A DNA stretch of 64,000 nucleotides. Source: Zygnema circumcarinatum (lineage: Eukaryota; Streptophyta; Zygnematophyceae; Zygnematales; Zygnemataceae). This document shows, one piece after another, positions 23,101 through 34,548 of the stretch (position 1 is the first letter of the stretch; the number at the start of each line of letters is the position of its first letter). The translations under genes were made by a program, and so were the position numbers. The notes beneath the pieces were generated by a model. That model had not been told where the DNA came from. It saw only the letters and a program-made list of their open reading frames with translations, and searched no databases. The DNA is taken from positions 440,439-504,438 of the forward strand of contig CM074817.1 of assembly GCA_037447605.1 (NCBI GenBank), read 5' to 3'.

Positions 23101-24270
23101 AACCAGCTTCGGCATCAGTGCGCGTTGACAACCTGCTTCGCCCATTCGCCACGAAGCATCTCCAGGAGCTTCTTGCACGCAGTGGGAAAGTGGAGCATTT
23201 CTGGATTGATGCTATCAAGTCACACTGCTATGTGACGGTATGTTGCGCTTGACTGTACCAGGGGGTGCTGGTCTCGTGGTGAATTGGACAGCTTTGACAC
23301 AAGGCTTCTGGGGTGGGACGCGCTTAACAGTCAAACAGTCTTTGTTTGACGATGTTACGGTGCACGGTTGTTTTAGCCATCACTTTTTTCAGCAGTGTCA
23401 TGTGCTTCTGAACTGCAAGCACTCCATCGACTTGCAGTTCTGCACTTGTGTTCTGCTCTTCAAACAGACGAGCGCCTCTCTGTCATTCTGTTCATGCCGT
23501 TGACTTTCTTAAAAACCCATGTTCTTCAAGAAGGCATGGTAGAAATCAATTATATCGAGTCTTGTCTTGACATTTTGCTCAGATGCATCCTTTTGCAAAT
23601 CAATTTCTTATTCCTAGATTAAAGTCTGCTTACAAGCCTGCTGATAAGAAGAAGCGAGGCCTTGGGATTGCAGTACTCAAGCACGGAGGAAGCGACGGCG
23701 GCTCGTTCTGCCCTGTACAACTTACAGTGGCCCGAACAGGGAGGCAAACTCTTGGCAGTGAAGTTCGTGCCCGACGAAGAGGCAGCTGCCAAGAAAGCTG
23801 ACTCCAATGCCACTCGAGATCGCCCGACTGCAGCATTGCCAGCTGTGCCGCCACGCACTGCTGCTGCTCCGCTCGCCGCTCTTCATCAGCCTCCATCTTC
23901 CTTACCCCCTCTATCCCGACGAGTTCCTTCAGGTGGGTTTGATTGATGCTATTGTTTGCAAAGTCGTTCGGGATCAAAGCAGAAATTTGGTACTGTGTTT
24001 GGCTTTGGATGAATGTCTTGATTTCTTGGCTTTAGCTCCAGCTTATGTGTTTTTGAGAGTGTGAATGGTGGTTCTGGACCTCACCTTGTTGCGCATGCTT
24101 TTCTCGGAGGTGGTGGCTTCACAGAGCCGGAGCCAACACTGCCGACATTGGATGACCTGTTTAGGAAGACAAAGGCGCGCCCCGAAATTTATTACGTTCC
24201 GTTGACTGAGGAGCAAGTCAAAGCTAAGCTGGCTGCAGAGCAGAGGCCGGCAGTCAAATCTCGGGGCTGA
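20151..24270 (+). CDS. Acinus-like SAP-domain protein of the ASAP/EJC complex
   Basis: Five exons join in frame: 20151-22149 (or 22155, two equivalent donors), 22554-22784, 23086-23237, 23674-23932 and 24125-24270, giving about 928 residues. The SAP domain lies at residues 13-47 ([19 protein letters not shown], then KKDLVERL) and binds nucleic acid. An acidic Glu-rich middle follows, including a Pro-Glu dipeptide tract at 20950-21210. An RRM-like module comes next, with [11 protein letters not shown] and, after [14 protein letters not shown], the segment [15 protein letters not shown]. Near the C-terminus is the RSB motif, containing [19 protein letters not shown], which in Acinus binds RNPS1 and SAP18. 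The order matches plant Acinus, a nuclear splicing and mRNA-quality factor. The central acidic region is long and low-complexity and aligns poorly with any domain. Confidence 0.92.
20950..21210 (+). repeat. Coding minisatellite: Pro-Glu/Ala-Glu hexanucleotide array
   Basis: Imperfect CCTGAG and GCTGAG hexamers repeat through this part of the Acinus-like exon and encode (PE)n and (AE)n runs. The array probably varies in length between individuals. Confidence 0.85.
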
Positions 24271-25413
24271 ACAAGCCCTGTGAGACCATCTTTTTAGCCT
24301 GTGCATGGCGCTCCTCGCCAGCTTTTCTCTATAGACCTGCAGTGGAGGAGGGAATGGGAAGGCGCCATGGATGCACATCACTAAAATGGTCCTTCCAGCA
24401 TGAGAGCCGCATTGGTTAGGCAAAGGTAGGCGGCTAGATTGTGGGGTTGTGGGTTCTGGCGAAACTTTTGGAATGTTCGTATAGAATTCGGCCGCTGGCC
24501 GCTCGTTAGTCTTCTGATAGCGACTCTGCTGTACTTTGACAGCCTTGAAATGTTTTTCACAACCTCTCCTCTACCTGTGTGAGGAGCTCACTCCGTCCTT
24601 GTCTCTGTTGTTTGTTCGCATTACACAAGCCTGTGGAATGGGCTGGAGAAGCAGTGCTCCGCTTCTGAGCGTGCCGCACTCCACCTTCCAGCCAAGGGGT
24701 CAATCGCGTGCTGCAGTCTCAATGACCGACTATGCCACAGATTCATGCCCGATCAATTCAAGGCGAAGTTGAAAAAAAATCGACGATTTTTGGGACAACC
24801 GCAACAAAAAGGAAAAGCGGAGGGACCATAACCAATGAACTTGCACCACAGGGCATAAAAAATGGCATTATTGACCATTCACGATGTCCTTTTCTCTCAT
24901 GATACAGTAACTCGTCTTTTGCGATCACCGCGCTTCTCAAGCCTGCAGCCAACGCAGTGTCCATTCCTTGCAACGAGCAGACTGAACTTCCTATTGTGTC
25001 CTATTGTCAGCCTATGCTCCTAAGGGTCACTTGAAGTGTACATGGCGTGTCATCGGCTTTAATCATGGTTTTCAATTGTCGCCATTTCTTCACATGTGAG
25101 AGACCGTGAAATCTGGTTGCGAAGGCTTCGGTGCAGAAACCTTACTCGAACTCCGCCTTGTATGCTTGACCTGTTTGAGGTATCCTATAATCGTGTTCAC
25201 CGCAGCATCACAGTGCTGCCTTGATTGACATTTCATCAGTCACTTTGGGCCCTTGCTGGTTCCTGGTCGAATGATATAAAGGTCAAAAACAGGGTGCTAA
25301 CCTGGAGAGGAAGGAGCAACAAAACCCAGCCAGATTGCTGCAGTGGATTGATAGGCTGTCATCTGTACATTTGCTCCTTTGCAGCCAGCGCAGTGCCCTG
25401 CACGTAGTAGTAT
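24271..25413. other. Convergent 3' intergenic region
   Basis: This lies between the 3' ends of the Acinus-like gene (+) and the TFIIE beta gene (-). No exon or RNA gene is supported. Confidence 0.45.
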
Positions 25414-27254
25414 TCACATGCCTGGGGGCATTTCAATTCCTCGTAACAGATCTGGTAGATGGCTATTGGTATATTTAGTTCGCTTTGATTCTCGCCGTTT
25501 CTTCACCTTCGGCTGATCCTTCTGACGCCCTACACTTGCAAGCATACTCTCCCGCCTGGCAGCGCTGATTGCAGGCACCATGCCCCCTCTCTTCAATTCG
25601 CGCTCCATGTCATGCCAGTCAGGCAGTTTAATTGCCCGCACAAGCTGTTTGATGTCATCATCCACAGAAATCTGAATTTTGGGATCATTGGGGTACAAGA
25701 CCTCCTCCTGCGAATCACTATTTTGCAGTACCCAGACTTGCCCAGCTGCACGCAACTCCTGTCAGATGGGACACAACAGAGAACGGCATTTATAGGCATC
25801 AGATAGGGAAAAGGTGAGAAAGATTCTGACCACCTCTTCAGACTGAACACTTCCCACTAAATTCTAGACGACAATAACTACTTATAGCATAGAGCTTCCA
25901 AGGCACAGGCTTGCTAAAATCTGATTAATTTTGCTTAATTATCAGAATCCCACCTGTACGTCAGTTGTCACTGTCAAGTAGCTGTCCTTGACCTCAGATA
26001 GCGGGATACCATCCTTATGATCACGAATAAGGCGCAGCAGCTCCTCCTTCCCCTTTAGAGAGTACTTAGCCTGCGGTCAGCAGTCCAAGGACGACCATCA
26101 TATTCGTTTCCAGCATATGCCTGGCTGGTTGATTCTTTGCTAAACTTTCCATCTGTTAGATGAGGACTGTAATACATTCTACGTTTTTGAAAGACATCCC
26201 CACAGAATTGGTCAATCAGATATTGGTCCCACCATATAGATATCTCGTTGCTCCTTGCAAAATCATAATCCAAGTGAATTATTCAATTTTAGAAATAATG
26301 GGAAACACAGACAATGAAAGAAACATAAGAACAAAAAGAAACATAAGAAAGCCAGAGGTCTATAAGCCTTTACATGTTTAAACGCCCCAACTCCCCTAGT
26401 GCTCAACATAGTCCTTGCAATGAACGCTCTTCGTTTGCGAAGTTGACATAAGATGGGTGCGTAAGCGGTTACATACCGAGACCATAGTTTCTGAAAATTA
26501 GGCTAGCCGCAGGCAGTCCAGCCAGTGATAGCTCGCTATTCTAAATGAACAATTACTTAATATTCCAGCTAGTGGCGCAAACTGCATGAAGGAACTTGGG
26601 TTTACCTTGTAACTGTAGCATTGTCCATCGAAGGACACTTTGAGATTGCTCTGCAAGCTGCTCTGTAGCTCCGCATTTGCGCCTATGTCCACATACGTAG
26701 CCTCCCCAATCTCTTCAGGTGTCAAAGCTCGTCTGGTCTGCTTCCAACAATGCCTGCGTTCTCCTGCCTCATCAGATATAAAGGAGGCAGCCGCACTTCA
26801 AGCTCAACCGAGCTGCAGAATTTGAGATAAGCCGCACAAGCGCTGCTCTCACAGTTGCAACCAACCTGCCTTCCTTCTGTTTGGCAAACCAAAGAACGAT
26901 ATATTTTCTAACTCCTTGCGGCCGTTTCACAGAAACCGACGATTGTAATCGCGTTCCTAGTTTCTGAGGGATGGATGTGCCCACCTGATCAAGTAAGTCG
27001 ATGATTTTCTTCATCTGCGCGCCCACCGGCATCCTTCGAACCTCCAAAATATGTGCATACTTATCAGTGTCTGCGAGCCAATTGGCTCGCAGCAGCGCAG
27101 GTGCGCTGGCTGGCTTGGCGGCTGCTGCTGCTGCTGCTGCTGCTACAGGCCTGCTGTTGTTAGCAGCTTTCGCCCTTGCAGCCGCATCGCTGGCAGTCCG
27201 CGCCTGCACCTGCGCCTGCCTCTGCACGAACTGCGCTCGCTTCTCGCTCAACAT
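25414..27254 (-). CDS. Transcription factor TFIIE, beta subunit
   Basis: Four exons, all phase 0: 27254-26985, 26737-26606, 26070-25954 and 25758-25414, giving about 287 residues, the usual plant length. The first exon ends in QMKKIIDLLDQ, the start of the first winged helix. Exon 2 has TPEEIGEATYVDI and the conserved F.Y/SYK end. Exon 3 holds the second winged helix, with KEELLRLIRDHKDGIPLSEVKDSY. Exon 4 has the family's C-terminal signature, VLYPNDPKI...VDDDIKQL, followed by RTKYTNSHLPDLL. TFIIE recruits TFIIH and helps open promoter DNA for RNA polymerase II. The N-terminus contains a polyalanine run encoded by a GCT microsatellite (27120-27146). The gene is divergent from the dienelactone hydrolase gene. 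Confidence 0.93.
27120..27146. repeat. GCT microsatellite in TFIIE beta exon 1
   Basis: Seven to nine GCT/GCG units encode polyalanine on the minus strand. Confidence 0.7.
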
Positions 27255-27470
27255 CTTGCCTCTCCTCTCTCTCCCCTCCCGCCGGTTCTCGCTTTTGCTC
27301 TCCCCCTTCCTTTTTGGCGCCCCCGCCGCTTCCTACCTCCCTCTGCCCCTCCCTCCCTCCCCTGCGCGCTCGCCGCCTCCTGCACGTACAGCCGGTTCCG
27401 ACTCATGGGCTCATGGTCGCATGGGGTCATGGGCCCATGGGATCATGGAGTCATGGGGGGCAGCTGACGC
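27255..27470. promoter_or_regulatory. Bidirectional promoter with ATG-rich TCATGGG repeat
   Basis: Only about 216 bases separate the two start codons. The part at 27403-27458 contains a run of imperfect TCATGG(G) units, which places many ATG triplets immediately upstream of the hydrolase frame. Confidence 0.55.
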
Positions 27471-29612
27471 TTGATGACGCAAATTCCGCCGTCGCACCGC
27501 ATGGAGCGGCAGCGCTTCCAGTTCCGTGGCGCGGCACGGGGAACGGAGAGACTGCACATGGAGCTTCGCTCGCGAGGTTCGTCTCCCCCGCCCTGGAGGC
27601 CGGATGGCGTCCGGCGTCCCCCGGCTGCGAGTACCGCGGCGCGCTCCGTCCGCCGAGTGGATGAGGCCATCCGCCGGCGGACCCCGTATCCGCATCTCGA
27701 GTCGGATGAGCGCGATATTTGCCCCCCTCCCTCTCCCAGAGGGAGGGACGAGCAGATGCCGCGGCCGCTGCCGATGGCTGCAGCAGCTTCCGCCATGGGG
27801 GAGAGTATCGTGCGGGGGATGCCCACGCTCGTCCCTGGAGGAGGCTTGCTGTGGGAGCAGCAGCAGGGAAAGCGGCTTATTCCTGGTGAGCACGAAGCTG
27901 CTTTTTGTCTTTGTTTTTGTTGAATCACAGAAGGTTCAAAAATCAAAGAATGGAGGAGTTTTAAGGCTGGCGCTGTTCGTTATAGAACATGTTCGAAAGG
28001 ACCCGGAATCGCTTTCACCTGTGATTTGCGTGTGCAGAGTAGCTATTCAAGCTATGTGAATTACTGTAGGCATAATTGCTGCTGAGTGGCATGGTTAGGA
28101 TAGCGTGTGTGCAGGTTTGCGTGTAAGAATGCGAGCTGAAAAATGCTCAGGGAATGTGAACAAGGTGGCGCCGAAATGTGTTTCTCCCAGGGATGCACTG
28201 CAGGACCCCACTGCCACCCGGCGGTAGCGTTGCAAGTTTTTCCACATGCTCGGTGCAACAACAGCCCGTCAGAGCTCTGCAAATCTTCTCTGTGGGCTCT
28301 TCGAAGCGGTCTATGAAAGCTAGTGAGTTTAATTTTTGAAAGCTGTTTTTAAAGTGATAATGCTACCTAAGCGCGTAGGAAACTTTTCTCGCACTCCCGT
28401 TTTGTTTACTAGCCGTATCAAAAGTGAGAGATAAACCAAGTTTCACAAACCACGCTTGATTCGTAGGGTTATGAGGAAACACAGGCAATTTTTTTTTTCC
28501 TTGCCACATTGGTCACATGTATGACCAAACCTGGAAAAGTGTTGTTTGTCGTCTTCTGATGTTTATGGGAGCCTCCTTTCATTGCAGTTCCAGGTGGCAG
28601 GTCATGGAGAATCTTGTCAAAAGTTGTACGGAGGACCAATAGTGCTCATTCAGAGGACACTATGGTGACACAGCCTGACATAGAAGACGATACAGAGGAA
28701 TGCGAAGTAGTCCTGGGAAAGGAGTTGAAGCTAGGGAAGGAGCCTAATGAGTTTGCTGCACATTTGGCGGAACCCGTGAAGAACAGAAATGGCTCAGGTG
28801 TTCTGCTCTTGAGCGATGTGGAGGGACTGCGGAATGAAGATACGCGTGCCTTTGCATACCGTCTTGCATGTTTTGGCTATAGGTGAGTTCAGATTACTTT
28901 TGAGAAAATCACGGATGGCAGGGCGTGCCTGCCAATGAAGAGATGGAAAGGAGAAACTGATAGGGAGCAACATGTCATCGCGATCTAAGAGCACGTGTTC
29001 TCGTCTTTTGACAACAAATCTGCTGGCGTTTGCAGTGTGCTTATGCCAGACCTGTTCCGAGGACAGCCCTGGGAACCGGAGACAATGCCTAAATCGGAGT
29101 ATGAGAGCTGGCGAGCTCTGCATTCCCCAGAAAGGGTGGCTGCAGATATTGACACTTCTACTGCGTTTCTAGAGTCAGTGTTGAGTGACAAAGCGGCGCC
29201 TGGAGACGGCCGAATCGCCGTGCTTGGCTTCTGCTTTGGCGGTGGCCGTCTGATTGAGACATTGGCAAAAGACGCGAATGGCCTGTATTCCGCAGGAGTT
29301 TTTTTCTACGGAACCCGTTTTGATGTGAAGCTGGCGGCAAGCATTCAAGTGCCTCTCCTCCTGATCACAGGCGAGAATGACCCCCTGTGTCCTGTGGACG
29401 CTGTTGAACAAGTGCAGGCCCTGACGCAGGGCAGTAAGGCGCTGGTGTTCCCGGGAAGAGGGCATGCGTTTGCGCACCATCCAAAGTCCATGGAGGACGA
29501 CGAGGACGCAGAGAGGGCCTTTGAAGCTGCCAAAAAGTGGCTGCACGACCATCTCCTTGCGGGCGCAGACGGTCCGTGGGCCGAAGGTTCAGACGAGGTG
29601 GCAAGAAGCTGA
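27471..29612 (+). CDS. Dienelactone hydrolase family protein (carboxymethylenebutenolidase-like)
   Basis: Three exons join in frame: 27471-27885, 28588-28882 and 29036-29612, giving about 428 residues. The alpha/beta hydrolase fold of DLH type starts near residue 190. The catalytic triad is complete: Cys in GFCFGG (about residue 303), Asp in GENDPLCP (about 352) and His in GRGHAFAHHP (about 380). The first 140 residues are rich in Arg, Ser and Pro with few acidic residues, which would suit a plastid transit peptide. Related plant proteins hydrolyse small lactones or esters; the substrate is unknown. Several upstream and in-frame ATGs exist, and the ATG at 27501 is an equally good start. The gene is divergent from TFIIE beta. 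Confidence 0.88.
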
Positions 29613-30417
29613 TGGCGTGGCTTTTGCAGTTTCTGACAACCGGGAAGGATTTCGTCGACCAAAATTTTCCACAAGAGTCTTGTATGTGTGCGGCGGTTTT
29701 TGTATATATGCGGGCTATGTCGCTTGAGGTTCTTTAGAGTACCTTATGCAGAATGATAGGTGGACATCTTGATGTTCTGCCTTGGCGGGTGGGGAAATGG
29801 CCATTCCCTTTTTGCTGTTGATTTCGTATTTGATGTTTTCAGCAGCTCTCAGCTCTTTGTGCTGAGAAACACCCTGATGAATCTTTGTCTTTAAATGCGC
29901 CGTTGTGTACAGTGACGATGTAAAAAGGTGACTGTGGCTTTGAAAACATTCTACATTTTCCGTTTTCCCAGACAATTAGCATGTGATCGCCTCTCGCCTG
30001 CAACGAACACGTCATTGCTAAAGAGATAGCAGATCATACGAGATGAAGGAACGCCAAAGATTATTTTACTTAACGTCAGCATGATTTTGCACCTGTACGT
30101 AGGTGCATAGTTACATCTTTCCAGCAAAAGTAGAAGCTCGCTGCCTATAGTAAAGTACAGTCGGCTACAGTTAAAAACAAAAAGCGCAAAACGATGAGTC
30201 GAGCCACCACCTTCGTGCACTTCCGTGAAAGTCTGTCTGGCACGTTGCCGCGATGGATGGATGCCAGGGCCCCCCTGCCTCCTCCAGAGGGGCCATTGGC
30301 GCCAGTCGCGCGCAGGACATTCGGGAGACGCCCCTCCCTCCTCCCGCTGCCGCCACTGTTCACACGCGGAGGTACCTCCAGGCAGAAGCTCGTTCTCAAA
30401 ACCCTACAACGCCCAAA
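29613..30417. other. Convergent 3' intergenic region
   Basis: This lies between the 3' ends of the hydrolase gene (+) and the SHMT gene (-). Nothing else is supported. Confidence 0.45.
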
Positions 30418-33150
30418 TCACGCCTTCTCGTTCAGACTCTCGACAGCAAAGCCCGGCATAGGAAACGACGATGACCACTTCTCGACATCGGCGCGCAGCT
30501 CCGCAATGGCGGCATTCCCCTCCAAGCCCTTGTTGAAGTCGCGCAGAAGCTTCCCGTGCTCCTGCTGGATGCTCAGGGTGATGTTGATGGCCCTCTCCAA
30601 GAACTTTGCGATCTGTTCAAAATCAGCCTCCTTACATGACCGGGATGTCATGGCCGGAGTGCCTGCATCCCCTTCCCTCCACTGACTGGGATGAGGTTTG
30701 CCAACACCGGTTGAGGAAAGGCTAATGAGGGAGAGTTACTTTGCATGCAGCACATTGATCTCCAAAGGCGCCAGAGAAGAAAACATTGTCTAAGGTACAA
30801 TTACATCAACAAAGAAGAGCCTACCTCCAGACTCTGTTATGCGTAATAAACAAGGGAAGGAGGGAAACAGGAACTAGATTCCGAGCATCCCGATTACAAA
30901 CTAAGTCCAACATGCAACAACAGCAAGCTCTAAGCCTCCCTCGCTGCAACAAGCGTTGCTTTGTTCCTGCTGTAACTGTTTGTCTCCGCGGTGCAGAAGA
31001 AAGCAGGGAGCTCTCACCAATGCGAATCCCTCCTGGTGACAAGGCGCTGCTGTCTCCAAAGACCGCATTCTTGTTGAGTGTGATATGGGAGAGCTCACAA
31101 ACCTTTTCCACCTTATTGCCTGCACGCTCCAGAAAAACGACACGCTGGTTACGCTTCTATTACATTAACCACAGACCACAAGTGTTTACCGGAAACACCT
31201 ACAGACTTGCATCAATTTAGATATGTTTCTTCGACAATGCTATAGCAAATCCGTTATTTGCTTAACAGTGAGCATACCATTTGTACTTCACATCATGTCT
31301 CAGTCTGTCGGTTTCAGTCAGCACTTGACTAGCCTAAAATCTTCAATTGTTGAAACATCACAGATGGGGAAGTGATTCGGAGCGGGACTGCAACTTTTAG
31401 TAACCAACGGCAGACACTGACGCTACACATCCTTGTGAGTTCAGATTATGACAGAGGAAGGAGCCCCCTGGCGATAAACTCGCCGTATACCCTTCCCATG
31501 GTGACAGGCGCTGCTCGGTAGATAGGATTCTAATGTGCTTTTGAAAGAGATTCAAAGTAGTCAATATGAGAAAACCATTCACTGTTCAGGTCAGATAGGC
31601 AGTACAAGTGATTGGAAACACTTTCCTATAAACGTTTTGATAAAACTTGCTAAAGAAGAAATTGTAATAATGGAAAGGAATACTTACAACAACTCATGAA
31701 TTCCTCAAGTTCAGCGACCTAAGATAGAAAAAAAAAATGGTCGGGGGGTCCACGGCAGCATGCCACACATCTAGGTTTAGAATGGTGAACTGACCAGTAA
31801 GGCCGAGAGGGCGGAGGTCCCATAGCACAAGATGGTTGTCGGTGCCGTCAGTCACAAGCTTATAGCCCTTTGCTGAAAGGGCGGTGCCAAGCGCTTTAGC
31901 ATTCGTCTTCACCTGTCGCGCATACTCCTTAAAGGCAGGAGAAGCCGCCTGCTTGAGCGCCACAGCGAGGGCACCGATTTGGTGGTTGTGAGGGCCGCCT
32001 TGCAGAGATGGAAAGACAGCGAAGTTAATCCTCTCCTCATAGTCGTATTGAGCATCCTCTGGCTGCCCCTTCCTTGCTGGCTTCGGACCCTTCCGGTAGA
32101 AGATCATGCCCGAACGAGGACCCCTCAAGCTCTTATGTGTGGTGGTGGTCACGACATCGCAATAATCAAAGGGATTAGCTGCCTCCTGCAACCTTGCAAC
32201 AACCAGGATAATTAGTGAAACTGCAACAGCTCGAATTTATCATGGAGCCTAATCTCAATTTGAATCCGCATAAAATAAGAACTCTTGACCTGTGACAACA
32301 TCGAACAACTGTTGACATGGCTGCATGAGGCACACGTGCTACCAGAAACCGTTCCAAAGCAGGAAAAGCATTGCGACAGAGGAGTACAAGTAGAAAGCAG
32401 GCAAAAAGTCCCAGCACTCTGCTAATTATGCAACAGCCACTTCAAGCTCAATTCAGTTCTCCTTTGTTTCACCTGTGCAGCGACGAGCCCGCTGATATGA
32501 GCCATGTCGCACATCAAAAGTGCCCCGCACTTGTCAGCAATGACCTTAAACCGAGAATAATCCCAGTCGCGAGGATACGCACTGCCTCCACAGATGATAA
32601 GTTTCGGCCTGAAATCCAACGCCCGCTCCTCCAACTTTACAAAGTCGATGTAACCAGTCTCGGGATCAACCTTATATGGCAACGACTCAAAATAAATCGA
32701 TGTTGCGGACACACGTTTCCCCCCCGCCGTGTAATATCCGTGCGTCAGATGCCCCCCTGACGGAAGATCCAGGCCCATAATGCGGTCGTGTGGCTGCAGG
32801 AGCGCCGTATATACTGCAAAGTTTGCAGGACTCCCGGAGTAGGGTTGCACGTTAACTCCCCACTTGTCAGGGTCCACGTGGAAGGCCTGCAGGGCGCGTC
32901 TCCTGCAGATGTTCTCCACCTGATCGATGAACTCGTTGCCTCCGTAGTAGCGAGATCCCGGCAGACCCTCGGAGTACTTGTTGGTAAGTGCGCTGCCCAG
33001 CGCCTCCATGACTGCTCGGGAAGTGAAGTTCTCGGAGGCGATCAGCTCGATGCCCTTCCACTGCCTCTCTTTCTCCTTCTCTATGAGCGTAAAGATTTCC
33101 GCATCCACATCCGCCAGGCTTGAATTCCCCCACACCTTCACTTCCTCCAT
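30418..33150 (-). CDS. SHM: Serine hydroxymethyltransferase, cytosolic type
   Basis: Four exons join in frame: 33150-32473, 32185-31795, 31119-31018 and 30662-30418, giving about 471 residues. The enzyme converts serine and tetrahydrofolate to glycine and methylene-THF using PLP. Visible landmarks are [50 protein letters not shown], the PLP-lysine motif [14 protein letters not shown] (Lys about 244) and [22 protein letters not shown]. The start [12 protein letters not shown] lies directly at the enzyme body with no transit peptide, so the cytosol is likely; plastid and mitochondrial isoforms carry extensions. A G-box (CCACGTGGC) lies about 400 bases upstream at 33546-33554. The length matches cytosolic plant SHMT exactly and no residues look missing. 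Confidence 0.95.
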
Positions 33151-34548
33151 GGCTGCGGCTCGGCTCAGTCTCTAGAAGCAGCGGGGTTCGCAAAGCCGCT
33201 CTGCTCCGCTCCCTCCCTCTCTCCCTCTCTCCCTCTCTCCCTCTCTCCCTCTCCCTTTCTCCCTCACTCCCTCCACCCTCTCTCTCTCACAAGCGGCAGT
33301 CTGGGCCTCGATCCTTTGTCTCTCAGAGCAGGCGTCGTCCGTTTAAGGGCAAGAGAAAAGATTGATCGAGCTTGGCCCGCCGAGAGCGCACCCCTCCGCA
33401 GTACTGATTTCGTACCGTTTCAAGTACAGATCCGTTCGGAATCGGTAGCGCCTGGCTGCCCCCTGCAGTAGGGGCTGCCGCCCGCGCGCCCCCCCGGCCA
33501 CTTTACCGCTGCCCCCCGAGGCGGCGTGCAGGCGCTGAGGCCTGCCACGTGGCGACATCCAGGCCGTTCGTCTCAGGGGGCAGGCATATGCCTGCCCAGC
33601 GTCACAAGGATGGCTTCCGCGAAGCTTCCTAGTGATTCACCCCCCCTCGGCCGAAGATTCGTGCGATTTTTTAGCGCGTCGAAGGCGGCGGAGTCACGGC
33701 CTGTCGTCCGTATCATATCTGCAATACCGACCACTGCCAGCTTGCACCCGATACTGCCTGTGTTCCGTAACGCTCACGTTCGCTGACGTTTTGAACATTT
33801 GAGCACGTTTTCGGGCAACTATTTCGTGTCGTAATTAGACTGAGCATGAAATTTGAAGGCTTGATTTTTTTTTCAGTGAACTTTTTCCATAGTTGTCTCA
33901 GAAGTTTAAGGAGTTCACTCACTAACGAGGGTGCTATGCAGCCACTTTGAGCATGTGAACACGCATGCGAGTCTCCAAGCAATGTGTTAGCCTGTGCTGA
34001 GAGGCACCAGGCCCCATTTTTGTCAGTCATCACCTTTGGCCCCATTCCCATGCTCTACACCGTGAGAATTCAATTCCACCCCTTTCCATTCCTTGACATG
34101 GCCGCATAGCCACTGTAGACCGTTTAAGATTGAGCCAAAGAAACGAATAAACTGTAAATCAACACCCTCGTGACTGTTCATTGACCGATCTGTTGCCGGT
34201 ACAGAAACAAGACATGAGCGTTGCACTCTGCCGCTCATCCACGTCATTCACGTAGGGCTTCCAACTGTCATGGAGGCAAAACTTGTGTACAGCTTTCATT
34301 TATTTTCCGTGCCACAGGATTGAATGCCCACAATTCGTGGGTGTCAGCAGCCCCTCGCTCGACCACATTTGCGGGCGCACTTATCTTGCTCTCAATGCGG
34401 TCAGTTCCGTACGTTCTCCCAAGAGGAGCAAGCATTCCGCAGAGGTAGAGCCACTGTCCCCACACTTGCAACAGGCTCCTCGTCACGCCTGCGGAGACAC
34501 AAAGCAGCCGTACTCTGAAATCTATTGAGGGATATGAGATACACCTAT
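33151..34548. other. SHMT promoter and MDH 3' flank
   Basis: The SHMT leader is made of CTCCCT repeats (33205-33295). A GC-rich patch follows at 33360-33560 with a CACGTG core. The rest is AT-rich with no supported exon. Confidence 0.4.
33205..33295. repeat. CTCCCT/CTCT pyrimidine simple repeat
   Basis: Tandem CTCCCTCT units occupy the SHMT 5' leader region, reading as a GA-rich tract on the gene's strand. Such GA tracts are typical plant promoter or leader elements. Confidence 0.8.
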
